Assembly: GCA_013042695.1 (NCBI GenBank)
Contig: JABDPQ010000648.1
Coordinates: forward strand, 1-6,762
Length of the DNA: 6,762 bases
DNA from: Desulfobacterales bacterium
Lineage (GTDB): Bacteria; Desulfobacterota; Desulfobulbia; Desulfobulbales; Desulfocapsaceae
Reading direction: 5' to 3'
The notes under the pieces were generated by a model. The model saw nothing but the letters and a program-made list of their open reading frames with translations. It was not told the DNA's origin and did no database searches. Position 1 is the first letter of the stretch. Every line of letters begins with the position of its first letter. This document shows, one piece after another, positions 1-5,797 of the stretch. The translations under genes were made by a program, and so were the position numbers.

Positions 1-605
1 ACCGGATATACCAGCCAGAGAATCAGCAGGTTCTCAGGTTTTAAGATCCTGTCTGCCATATTGTGGGTGAGTTCAGGCCAGTTGCGGGCGGCAAGAATCA
101 CCGCGCTGGTAACAATCAGCAGCCAGATGAGAAAACCGATCCGGCCGATGAAAGGTTTGACCAGGTGCATCCATCTGACCAAGAATCGATCGGGATCAAC
201 CAGTGGAAATCGCAGCGCAAAGGGGTTGGTAAGACGTTGCTTCCATTTGCCGCGATGCTTTTCCTGGCGCTGGAAAAGCTCATCCGTGTCGGGTGGAATA
301 TCGCTTTGCATGACATCAGCACCGTGAAGCTGAGCGAGCAGCTGGATGATTTCATCCTGGGTGGGGGCTTCGTCTTCGAGCGCCTCGGTTGCCGCAGTCC
401 ATATCTCTGCTACCGTACGTTTGCCATCCATCAGGCCGATGATGAAATAGGCGGTCTTGTTGAACCGGTGCTGGCGGTTGGAGGAAGGATCCTGCAGCAC
501 ATACCAGGTCTGGCCGCGATAAATGTGCCTGTAGAGCCGGGTGTGGTTTCGCAGCTGTGGTTTGATGTCGGCAACCCGGTACCAGTATGTGGAGTAAAGA
601 GACAT
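1..605 (-). CDS. PqqD-like / M50-type (site-2 protease-like) membrane protein, N-terminal part, cut by the window edge
   Basis: Only the first 201 codons are present; the gene continues beyond position 1. The start ATG is at 603-605, with an in-frame TAA two codons upstream, so no earlier start is possible. No good Shine-Dalgarno is seen. Residues 1-100 form a soluble domain with the pattern GQTWYVLQDP, then FNKTAYFIIGLMDGKRTVAEIW, which is a PqqD-like winged-helix signature. A hydrophobic segment at about 152-173 and another beginning near 193 are predicted membrane spans. From memory, the family (COG1994, putative peptide zinc metalloprotease) carries its HExxH motif just after the point where the window ends, so catalytic status cannot be judged. 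It lies 71 nt downstream of the GAF-HlyD gene and is probably co-transcribed with it. In this family the protein is thought to act with HlyD adaptors in export or efflux, but the cargo is unknown. The family call is fairly secure; the function is inferred. Confidence 0.8.
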   Translation of the reverse strand, partial: MSLYSTYWYRVADIKPQLRNHTRLYRHIYRGQTWYVLQDPSSNRQHRFNKTAYFIIGLMDGKRTVAEIWTAATEALEDEAPTQDEIIQLLAQLHGADVMQSDIPPDTDELFQRQEKHRGKWKQRLTNPFALRFPLVDPDRFLVRWMHLVKPFIGRIGFLIWLLIVTSAVILAARNWPELTHNMADRILKPENLLILWLVYP

Positions 606-676
606 ATTTTAGACGACAATCATGTTGCGTTGGTTCAAAATCCTTATGGTCACGCTCGCCTTATCATCAACTGCGG

Positions 677-2434
677 TTATGGCCAGAGAGACCAAAACGT
701 CAGCCGCAGCCAGTCGACCAGGTTATGAGTCCAGATCCAGATCAGTTTGCGGCGCTCAATGGTGATCTTGGCGACACCCTCCATCCCCGGACGCAGAAGG
801 TCGGAGGTTTCATTCATTTTGGCCTCAACCTGAAAGAAATTGCGTCCTTCTTCTGCAGTTGAGACCGGTGTCACCTTCTCCACGGTAAGTTCCAGCGGTT
901 TTCTCGGCATCCCGGAAAGGATCAGGTCGCCGCGTTGGCCTGGTTTAATCTCGCCAACATCACGTTCATCAATGTTGAGAATAACCCGGTAGACATCGAG
1001 CGGAGCAACGGTAAAAAGCACTTGGCCGCGCTCGACCGGAGAGCCCAGCGCCTGGGTAAGATCGCCGCTGACCACAAGACCGTCGAAAGGCGCCGCGAGC
1101 TGGGTGCGCATGAGCTGCTCACCGACCAGATTAAGCTGGGCTTCTGCCTGTGCTATGCGGGCCTGGGTAATGCTGACGCTTGAGCGGTCATGCCGGGCCA
1201 GAGCATCACGATATTCTGTCTCTAGTTGATCGAGCTGACTTGCCCATTTGCGATACTCAAGATTGAGGTCTTTGACGTCTAAGGTGCCCAGTAAATCCCC
1301 GCTTTGTACAATATCACCTGGTCTGATACTGGCTTTGGCGATATAGCCGTTCTGGGGAGCGACGATGACGCGCTGTGTCTGAGCCTCAAGGCGCGCATCA
1401 CCGGTGACGCGGTAGTCAGTCGAAATAAATAGAAGCATGCCGAGAACAGCGATCAGGCAGGCAAAACCAGCCTTTAAGGCGATATTGCTGCGGGATTTGT
1501 CGAGTGCTTGTTTGCCGGATTGGCGCAGTCGCTGCAGCAGCCCCTGTTCATCACGGCGCCGCACATCAAGCACCGGACCGATCATTGAGACGATCTGTTG
1601 ACAATGCTCGATCGATGCGTCATCGAAGGCACGCTCCACCGGACGTTCAAACAATATGGCTCCAAGCATTTTACCGTTTGCAGCGAACGGTACGGTCAAG
1701 ACATTGCCGATGTGATGATCATCAATAAGGGTGGCGTGGCAATGGGTCGGTAATACCTCATCAGTGAGTTTCGGGTAGCAGATGGAGTGGTTCTGGTCGA
1801 TGGCTTCATGCATGGCCTCGCCGATATCGCGGATGAGATTAGACCTGCGATCAAATCCGGCACTATGGGAGACTGCCTCAACCGCTATACTGCTCTTATC
1901 GAGAAAACCGATAGAGACACGATCAGCCAAAACACGGGCGGTGAGATCGGTGGCAACATCAGTAGCTGCCTCATCAAATCTCTGATGCTCAAGACAGGAT
2001 GCCACAAGTTCGACAATGGTGACCAGCTGTTTTTTCTCTGTTGAGGTGCGCTGTTTGAGGATAGATTCATACCAGTACGCCGCATTGGCAATCTGCTGCA
2101 TGGCAGTCTGCTGTTTGGCAGGAATGCGATTATACATCTGCAGCGCGACGGCTCCAAATGGCTGCTTGTCGATATAGAGTGGAGCGGCAATGATATCATG
2201 AGGTTCGCCGGTATCTTTTTTGGTGGTCAGGTTACTTAATAATACCGATCTTCCACCTGAAATGGCTGATTTTGCCGCCTCTGAGAGTGCCTCGTATTCG
2301 TTCAGCTTATTGGGCCAGAAGGCAGACACCCCATAGCCATTTTTTTCTTCTGTCTTTAAGAAAACGACACCGCGTGTAACCCCAATTGTCAGGTTACACA
2401 GGGTATGAAGCCAGTTCTGTGTCAGTTGATCCAT
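677..2434 (-). CDS. HlyD-family periplasmic adaptor with N-terminal cytoplasmic GAF domains
   Basis: The protein has 585 residues. Residues 1-125 look like a weak GAF-type domain and about 135-290 a clearer one. The single membrane helix is at about 322-340 (AGFACLIAVLGMLLFIS). After it come a biotinyl-lipoyl half-motif (about 352-388, VIVAPQNGYIAKASIRPGDIVQSGDLL), a short coiled-coil hairpin (about 390-443), the second lipoyl half (about 445-478, QLAAPFDGLVVSGDL) and a beta-barrel domain (about 480-560). It ends in an aromatic amphipathic tail rich in Trp. The topology implied is GAF domains in the cytoplasm and adaptor in the periplasm. Membrane fusion proteins normally link an inner-membrane transporter to a TolC-like channel. 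Here the GAF part could sense a ligand or bind a partner, which is inference. The start is the first ATG after an in-frame stop; no strong ribosome site is visible. A promoter candidate lies about 70 bp upstream. The M50-type gene follows after 71 nt, an arrangement I recall from other Proteobacteria. Confidence 0.88.
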   Translation of the reverse strand: MDQLTQNWLHTLCNLTIGVTRGVVFLKTEEKNGYGVSAFWPNKLNEYEALSEAAKSAISGGRSVLLSNLTTKKDTGEPHDIIAAPLYIDKQPFGAVALQMYNRIPAKQQTAMQQIANAAYWYESILKQRTSTEKKQLVTIVELVASCLEHQRFDEAATDVATDLTARVLADRVSIGFLDKSSIAVEAVSHSAGFDRRSNLIRDIGEAMHEAIDQNHSICYPKLTDEVLPTHCHATLIDDHHIGNVLTVPFAANGKMLGAILFERPVERAFDDASIEHCQQIVSMIGPVLDVRRRDEQGLLQRLRQSGKQALDKSRSNIALKAGFACLIAVLGMLLFISTDYRVTGDARLEAQTQRVIVAPQNGYIAKASIRPGDIVQSGDLLGTLDVKDLNLEYRKWASQLDQLETEYRDALARHDRSSVSITQARIAQAEAQLNLVGEQLMRTQLAAPFDGLVVSGDLTQALGSPVERGQVLFTVAPLDVYRVILNIDERDVGEIKPGQRGDLILSGMPRKPLELTVEKVTPVSTAEEGRNFFQVEAKMNETSDLLRPGMEGVAKITIERRKLIWIWTHNLVDWLRLTFWSLWP

Positions 2435-2667
2435 TAACAGCGATGTTTCTATTGAATAAGATTTTTAAGATATTCTGCTAGTTAAACTGCTTTCACTCAT
2501 CTCATGATATAGAAAAAGAAAGAAGCTTGTCAAGGAAGGTGAAGGAAAAAGCGAAATGAGGAAATTCTTATAATAACAGGGTTTATAACTCAACGGCGTT
2601 GCAGAAATACCCATGGGAGATGTGCTGGGATGCTCTCAATAACGCCTGAAGCGGCTTTCAAGGAGGA
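2435..2667. other. Intergenic region between the VOC gene and the GAF-HlyD gene
   Basis: This is the longest gap in the window and is AT-rich, particularly from 2440 to 2580. It contains the promoter candidate at 2506-2533 and a short dyad CAACG-G-CGTTG at 2591-2601, upstream of the -35 element, which could be an operator or chance. I saw no convincing intrinsic terminator after the VOC stop: only a weak GCC/GGC pairing around 2643-2655 without a U-tract. No credible small gene was found on either strand. Confidence 0.5.
2506..2533 (-). promoter_or_regulatory. Candidate sigma-70 promoter for the GAF-HlyD / M50 operon
   Basis: Read on the minus strand, a perfect -35 hexamer TTGACA (2528-2533) is followed by a 16 nt spacer and TATATC (2506-2511), which matches four of six bases of the -10 consensus. 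Transcription would start near 2499, giving a 5' leader of about 65 nt before the ATG at 2434. It is the best promoter-like pair in the 233 nt gap and separates this operon from the VOC gene upstream. It is predicted from sequence only. Confidence 0.5.
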
Positions 2668-3060
2668 TTATTTATCGCCGTTTGTATAGTTTGAAACTTC
2701 AATAAGGTTCTGGTCGGGGTCTCTGAAATAAAGTGAAATAATCGCGCCCGAACCACCTGTGCGACTCACCGGCCCGTCGATGATTGCAACCCCGCAGGAA
2801 ATCAAATGAGCCATGGCTTCATCTATCGGAGTCTTGATGATAAAGCATAGGTCAGCACTGCCGGTGCAGACGCTGCCGGCTTTTGGCTCAAATTCACTAC
2901 CCAGCTGATGCAGGTTTATTTTTTGCCTGCCAAAAAAAAGCGCCACCCGATTATCACCAAATACAACCTTCTCCATCCCCAAAACTTTCTGGTAAAATTC
3001 AACTGTCTGGTCGATATCGCGCACTGTTAGTACCAGGTGATCTAGTGAGTCTACTTTCAT
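2668..3060 (-). CDS. VOC-family (glyoxalase/dioxygenase fold) protein, GLOD5-like
   Basis: With the ATG at 3058-3060 the protein has 130 residues, the usual size for a single-unit VOC protein with two beta-alpha-beta-beta-beta modules. The N-terminus DHLVLTVRDID (residues 7-17) and the C-terminal block from GPVSRTGGSG through YFRDPDQNLIEVSNY are typical of the GLOD5/fosfomycin-resistance-like branch of the superfamily. Likely metal ligands are H8, H51 (INLHQ) and E121 (LIEVSNY). The reading frame extends upstream to a GTG at 3135, but those 25 extra residues have no family counterpart and would overlap the preceding gene by 38 nt, so the internal ATG is preferred. No strong ribosome site is visible, so translation may depend on coupling to the upstream gene, whose stop lies 37 nt away. 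The substrate is unknown; bacterial members are often annotated only as VOC or virulence proteins. The family is secure and the reaction is open. Confidence 0.87.
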   Translation of the reverse strand: MKVDSLDHLVLTVRDIDQTVEFYQKVLGMEKVVFGDNRVALFFGRQKINLHQLGSEFEPKAGSVCTGSADLCFIIKTPIDEAMAHLISCGVAIIDGPVSRTGGSGAIISLYFRDPDQNLIEVSNYTNGDK

Positions 3061-3097
3061 GTCATCGGGTGATCGGTTTATCTGGAGGTGTCTGGAA

Positions 3098-3493
3098 TCA
3101 GCTGCATCCGCAATCGCAACTTCCGCCACAGCCACTTTGACTAAGCGATTGGGAAATTGCCTGAACTACTTCCCTGTCTTCTGCCACAGCAACATCTGCT
3201 ATGGTGATTGTGAGGTTGAGCGAATCGGGCAGGGTGGTTATTCCCATCTCGTTGAGCAGCGGGGCCATAAGATGGCCGCACATCTCATGGGCGTTGGCTC
3301 GATTAATGTTAAGCTCGATACAATCATTAATTTTCTTTTCATAAAGCGCTGATTCCAGCAGACACAACCCTGAGCTTGCCACGCCATAAATAAATTCGAA
3401 GCTTCCTGGCTGTAAGTCAATACTCTGAGGTTTTGGCACGATGCCAGTCGCTCTAATGGATAAGGTTACTTTTTTCAGATTATCGATATGCAT
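3098..3493 (-). CDS. SlyD/FKBP-like protein with Cys-rich C-terminal tail (putative)
   Basis: The protein has 131 residues and no signal peptide. By eye it follows a SlyD-type FKBP layout. The opening strand is KKVTLSIRATG (residues 7-17). FEFIYGVASSGLCLLESALYEKK (about 32-54) matches the FKBP pattern of an aromatic residue, Y/HG, GL, then E.AL.GKK. ND.IELNI (about 56-63) follows, then a middle segment with AHEMCGHL (about 68-75) where SlyD carries its insert-in-flap domain. The closing strand is LNLTITIADVAVAE (about 92-105). The tail holds four Cys, C122, C126, C128 and C130, in a CxxxCxCxC arrangement, recalling the metal-binding His/Cys tail of SlyD. Prolyl isomerase activity is uncertain because several active-site aromatics are not obvious. 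The ATG at 3491-3493 has a good ribosome site. It follows fmdE and precedes the VOC gene by 37 nt, suggesting co-transcription of at least these two. Metal handling is plausible but inferred. An unrelated small domain cannot be ruled out. Confidence 0.6.
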   Translation of the reverse strand: MHIDNLKKVTLSIRATGIVPKPQSIDLQPGSFEFIYGVASSGLCLLESALYEKKINDCIELNINRANAHEMCGHLMAPLLNEMGITTLPDSLNLTITIADVAVAEDREVVQAISQSLSQSGCGGSCDCGCS

Positions 3494-3499
3494 AGCTCA

Positions 3500-3505
3500 T
3501 CCTTT
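3500..3505 (-). promoter_or_regulatory. Ribosome binding site of the FKBP-like gene
   Basis: AAAGGA on the minus strand ends 6 nt before the ATG at 3493. This supports the chosen start. The site lies in the 15 nt left between the palindromic element and the start codon, so the hairpin stem in the mRNA would end only 3 nt upstream of it. Confidence 0.65.
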
Positions 3506-3508
3506 CGT

Positions 3509-3567
3509 AAAAATAGGGGACAGACCACGGTTTTCGCAACGAAAACCGTGGTCTGTCCCCTATTTTT
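3509..3567. repeat. Perfect palindromic repeat, copy 1 (REP/MITE-like)
   Basis: The arms at 3509-3536 and 3540-3567 are exact reverse complements over 28 nt, separated by a CAA loop. The arm reads AAAAATAGGGGACAG and continues ACCACGGTTTTCG. The central 26 nt of each arm is identical to copy 2 at 4182-4244. Such GGGGACAGACC-type palindromes are, to my recollection, scattered in many bacterial genomes and often accompany Y1 (IS200/RAYT-like) transposases, but none is in this window. The A-run on one side and T-run on the other would let the RNA hairpin act as a terminator in either direction; this is possible but untested. The stop codon of fmdE lies inside it. Confidence 0.93.
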
Positions 3568-4168
3568 GCAGGCAGTCCCTGCACAATTTCTTTTCATTGA
3601 ATTCTTCGAGTTTAGTCATCATCACCGGTTCGTGGCACCCATCACATAAGTGAGATGGCGCCATTTGCGCTTTTGCGGGAAGCGAGATGTCTGTATCTTC
3701 AACTATAAAAAAGGCTTCCGGGCCATCATCAAAAAGTTTCTTGCTGCGTGATTCCGCCAGGTGTTCATAGGTTTTTATTTCATCGCTATCAGCCCCACCG
3801 GAGCGGATTTTTTCGGCCAACGCTATTTCGTGAGCTGGTGCATCCATAACGCCTGGCCGCATGGCAATCCTGACGCCAACGCCGGTAGAGCGGCTGCCGA
3901 AAGTAAAGGCCATTTTACCGATGTCGCGGTAGAGAAGATTGCCTTTGCCAAAGGTGCATCCGGTAAGCACCTGAATGGCATCGCAGCAGCAGGCATCCGT
4001 TTCAGTGATGCAAATGAGCTCTTCATCGAGGGCGCGTTTCTCCTTGAGATGGCGCATGGCCAAGTGAGCCGCCATATACCCAAGTGTCAATCCCATACAG
4101 ACATGCCCATGAAAATCAGCACAGGCTTTATAATCGCTTTTGTTGACAATTTCTTCTGGAATAATCAT
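3560..4168 (-). CDS. FmdE-family protein (formylmethanofuran dehydrogenase subunit E-like) with C-terminal zinc ribbon
   Basis: The protein has 202 residues. The FmdE core is recognised by FHGHVCMGLTLGYMAA (residues 19-34), then ETDACCCDAIQVLTGCTFGKGN (about 56-77) and RDIGKMAFTF (81-90). The conserved Cys and His in these motifs (H20, H22, C24, C60-C62, C71) are probable metal ligands. A C-terminal zinc ribbon follows, CDGC (175-178) and CRDC (196-199). The protein is named after a methanogen enzyme subunit, but the family is widespread in anaerobic bacteria that lack that enzyme, where its role is unsettled; links to molybdenum or other metal cofactors are often suggested. It is predicted to be cytoplasmic. 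The TAG stop at 3560-3562 lies inside palindrome copy 1, so the last codons run into the repeat, but both Cys pairs of the ribbon are intact. The start at 4166-4168 has only a weak GGTG ribosome site. The ABC permease gene lies 156 nt upstream. The family is secure; the function is unknown. Confidence 0.9.
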   Translation of the reverse strand: MIIPEEIVNKSDYKACADFHGHVCMGLTLGYMAAHLAMRHLKEKRALDEELICITETDACCCDAIQVLTGCTFGKGNLLYRDIGKMAFTFGSRSTGVGVRIAMRPGVMDAPAHEIALAEKIRSGGADSDEIKTYEHLAESRSKKLFDDGPEAFFIVEDTDISLPAKAQMAPSHLCDGCHEPVMMTKLEEFNEKKLCRDCLQK

Positions 4169-4181
4169 CTGATCACCAATT

Positions 4182-4244
4182 CAGGAAATAGGGGACAGAC
4201 CACGGTTTTCGCATCGAAAACCGTGGTCTGTCCCCTATTTCCTG
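4182..4244. repeat. Perfect palindromic repeat, copy 2 (REP/MITE-like)
   Basis: The arms at 4182-4211 and 4215-4244 are exact reverse complements over 30 nt, with a CAT loop. The inner 26 nt of the arm matches copy 1 exactly. The outer four bases differ (CAGG paired with CCTG, where copy 1 has AA paired with TT) yet remain self-complementary. The element ends 13 bp before the fmdE start codon. It would lie in the 5' leader of fmdE if the promoter candidate at 4267-4295 is real, or in the spacer if transcription reads through from the ABC operon. It might terminate or attenuate such read-through, which is inference. Confidence 0.93.
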
Positions 4245-4266
4245 TTGCTGTTTTTTTCATGCTGTT

Positions 4267-4295
4267 AGTTTAAACAATTATTGTCTTGGAGTAAA
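4267..4295 (-). promoter_or_regulatory. Weak candidate promoter for fmdE
   Basis: On the minus strand TTTACT (4290-4295) and TAAACT (4267-4272) are separated by 17 nt; each matches four of six consensus bases. The position between the permease stop and palindrome copy 2 would suit an fmdE promoter with a leader of roughly 90 nt that includes the palindrome. In an AT-rich gap such a match can easily arise by chance. Confidence 0.27.
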
Positions 4296-4324
4296 CAGTG
4301 GCGGGTTTGTCGCTATAATCTCTC

Positions 4325-5068
4325 TTAGTGCGATTGTGTCCAGCGGCATATGCGTTTTTCAAGCTGATCAAGGATCAGATAGAGGGTGAAACCGAGCAGG
4401 GCCATGCAGGATATGCCGGTATACAGGGCGACGTAGTCGGCGCGGCCCCATGAATCCATAATGATGTAGCCGAGTCCTTTGGTCGTGGCAAAAGATTCTA
4501 CGAAAAACAGGATGGCAACAGCAGTGCCAATCGATATGCGCATGGCGGTGAGTATTTTGGGAATCGTGGCAGGCAGTATAACATGGTAATAGATCTGCAG
4601 TCTGGTAGCACCCAGGGTTTGCATAGAATAATAGTAGTTCCGATTAATGGCTCTGGCCGCATCTCTTGTGGTGACCAGGATCTGGAAAAAGACAATCAGG
4701 GCGATCAGGAAGATTTTCGAGAAATTGCCGATGCCAAACAGGATGATGATCAATGGCAGGAGCACAACGTGCGGGATCGGGTAGAGCAGGTAAATAAATG
4801 GAGAAATTCGTTTGCGCAATGGCTCCTCTGCACCGACTGCAAGGCCCAGTGGAACGGCTGCTGCAAGCGCCAGAAAAATTCCCGAAAGTGCGCGTAAGGT
4901 ACTGATGGCAAAGTCATCGAGCAGACTTCCATCTGCCAGCTTTCTGCCAATGTCTATTAATACCACCCAGGGTTCGGGCAGGGCCATGGAGTGCATCATA
5001 AGTGCCGCAAGTTCCCACAGGAAAAGCAGGCTCAGCGCCGCAATAATGATATCACGCTTACTACCCAT
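4325..5068 (-). CDS. ABC transporter permease, SsuC/TauC/NitT type
   Basis: With the ATG at 5066-5068 the protein has 247 residues, typical of BPD_transp_1 permeases of the sulfonate/nitrate/taurine class. About six membrane segments are visible, near residues 6-25, 57-80, 92-112, 117-135, 172-191 and 212-233. The cytoplasmic coupling loop that docks to the ATPase is at about 147-170 (SMQTLGATRLQ, then VILPATIP), matching the EAA-loop pattern with its conserved G and LP. The frame is open upstream to 5125, but this start is chosen because AAGGAG lies 6 nt before it and because the extra 19 residues are hydrophilic and unlike the family. The start overlaps the stop of the ATPase gene by 8 nt (ATGGGTAG), implying translational coupling. 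It is the last gene of the importer operon. Two copies would be expected to form the inner-membrane channel. The substrate cannot be assigned from sequence. Confidence 0.92.
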   Translation of the reverse strand: MGSKRDIIIAALSLLFLWELAALMMHSMALPEPWVVLIDIGRKLADGSLLDDFAISTLRALSGIFLALAAAVPLGLAVGAEEPLRKRISPFIYLLYPIPHVVLLPLIIILFGIGNFSKIFLIALIVFFQILVTTRDAARAINRNYYYSMQTLGATRLQIYYHVILPATIPKILTAMRISIGTAVAILFFVESFATTKGLGYIIMDSWGRADYVALYTGISCMALLGFTLYLILDQLEKRICRWTQSH

Positions 5069-5795
5069 GCTGCTCTCCTTTGAGCATTTCCCGCAGATCG
5101 GTACAGGCGTGGAAAAAGGCATCACTTTTTCGGTAATCGACCACTCCCGCCATGGGATTTTCTACAATGCTCAGAATGCTCCCAGGCCGTTTGCTCAAAA
5201 CGATAATCCGGCGTCCGAGAAATACAGCCTCTTCAATGGAATGGGTAACCAGGACAGTGGTAATTTTTTTTTGCCGCCAGATTTCGAGTATGAGGTTCTG
5301 TAATCTTTCACGAGTCAGTGCATCAAGAGATGAAAGGGGCTCGTCCATATACAAAATATCAGGTTCTATGGCCAGCGTTCGGGCCAAGGCTACCCGCTGC
5401 TGCATGCCTCCGGAGAGTTGCCCCGGATAGTGATTGTCAAAACCAGTCAATCCCATTTCATCGAGCAGGTTATCCACCCGGGAAGCGATACGGTCTTTGG
5501 ATTCGCCCAGCAAGGTGAGTCCGAGACTAATATTCTGCCAGACTGTTTTCCACGGAAAAAGTCCAAAGTTTTGAAGTATGGTGCCGCTGCGTCGATTGCC
5601 TGAGACTTCTATCGTTCCAGAATTTGGTTCAAGCAGACCAGCAAGCAGAAACAGCAGAGAAGTTTTACCGCAGCCGGAAGGGCCGATAACAGCGCAGCTT
5701 TCATTTCGTTCAATACGAAAGGAAATATCCTGCAGCACTGAATGATGGGCGCCGTCAAGATCAAAACTCAGACAGGCAGACTGCACAGTGATCAT
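5061..5795 (-). CDS. ABC transporter ATP-binding protein, SsuB/TauB/NitT type
   Basis: The protein has 244 residues and a complete nucleotide-binding domain. Walker A is GPSGCGKTS (38-46), the Q-loop Gln is Q75 (ILQNFGLFPW), the signature is LSGGMQQR (127-134), Walker B is ILYMDEP (147-153) with catalytic E152, the D-loop is SSLD (155-158) and the switch His is H185 (VTHSIEEA). All catalytic residues are present, so an active ATPase is expected. The LFPWKTVWQNI motif and overall length are typical of the nitrate/sulfonate/taurine importer ATPases. It acts as a dimer on the cytoplasmic face with the permease encoded next. The ATG at 5793-5795 starts 2 nt after the TGA of the binding-protein gene, with no strong ribosome site of its own, so it is probably translated by coupling. 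Its own stop overlaps the permease start. Confidence 0.95.
   Translation of the reverse strand: MITVQSACLSFDLDGAHHSVLQDISFRIERNESCAVIGPSGCGKTSLLFLLAGLLEPNSGTIEVSGNRRSGTILQNFGLFPWKTVWQNISLGLTLLGESKDRIASRVDNLLDEMGLTGFDNHYPGQLSGGMQQRVALARTLAIEPDILYMDEPLSSLDALTRERLQNLILEIWRQKKITTVLVTHSIEEAVFLGRRIIVLSKRPGSILSIVENPMAGVVDYRKSDAFFHACTDLREMLKGEQHG
5075..5080 (-). promoter_or_regulatory. Ribosome binding site that fixes the permease start
   Basis: AAGGAG on the minus strand lies inside the 3' end of the ATPase gene, 6 nt before the ATG at 5068. It is the strongest Shine-Dalgarno seen in the window and argues for this start over the upstream in-frame codon at 5125. Confidence 0.8.
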
Positions 5796-5797
5796 GA

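Noticed and set aside
63..728. Long open frame on the plus strand (about 221 codons)
   Set aside because: It lies antisense to the PqqD/M50-type gene and the end of the HlyD gene, shows no recognisable domain, and the minus-strand frames carry clear family motifs.
2661..2667. AGGAGGA on the plus strand resembling a ribosome site
   Set aside because: No start codon follows at a suitable distance; it is just outside the VOC stop on the opposite strand.
3061..3135. Upstream GTG start for the VOC gene
   Set aside because: The extra 25 residues overlap the FKBP-like gene by 38 nt and do not match the family N-terminus, which begins at MKVDSLDHLVLTV.
3509..4244. CRISPR array suggested by the two repeats
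   Set aside because: There are only two copies about 670 bp apart with a coding gene between them, and each is a perfect palindrome without short spacers.
3761..4273. Open frame on the plus strand (about 170 codons) across fmdE and palindrome copy 2
   Set aside because: It is antisense to the well-supported fmdE gene, has no recognisable motifs, and runs through the repeat.
4314..4319. Perfect TATAAT on the plus strand
   Set aside because: No -35 hexamer lies at 16 to 18 nt spacing, and the only downstream sequence on that strand is antisense to the permease gene.
5069..5125. Upstream start for the ABC permease
   Set aside because: It would overlap the ATPase gene by 65 nt and add non-family residues; a strong AAGGAG site supports the start at 5068.
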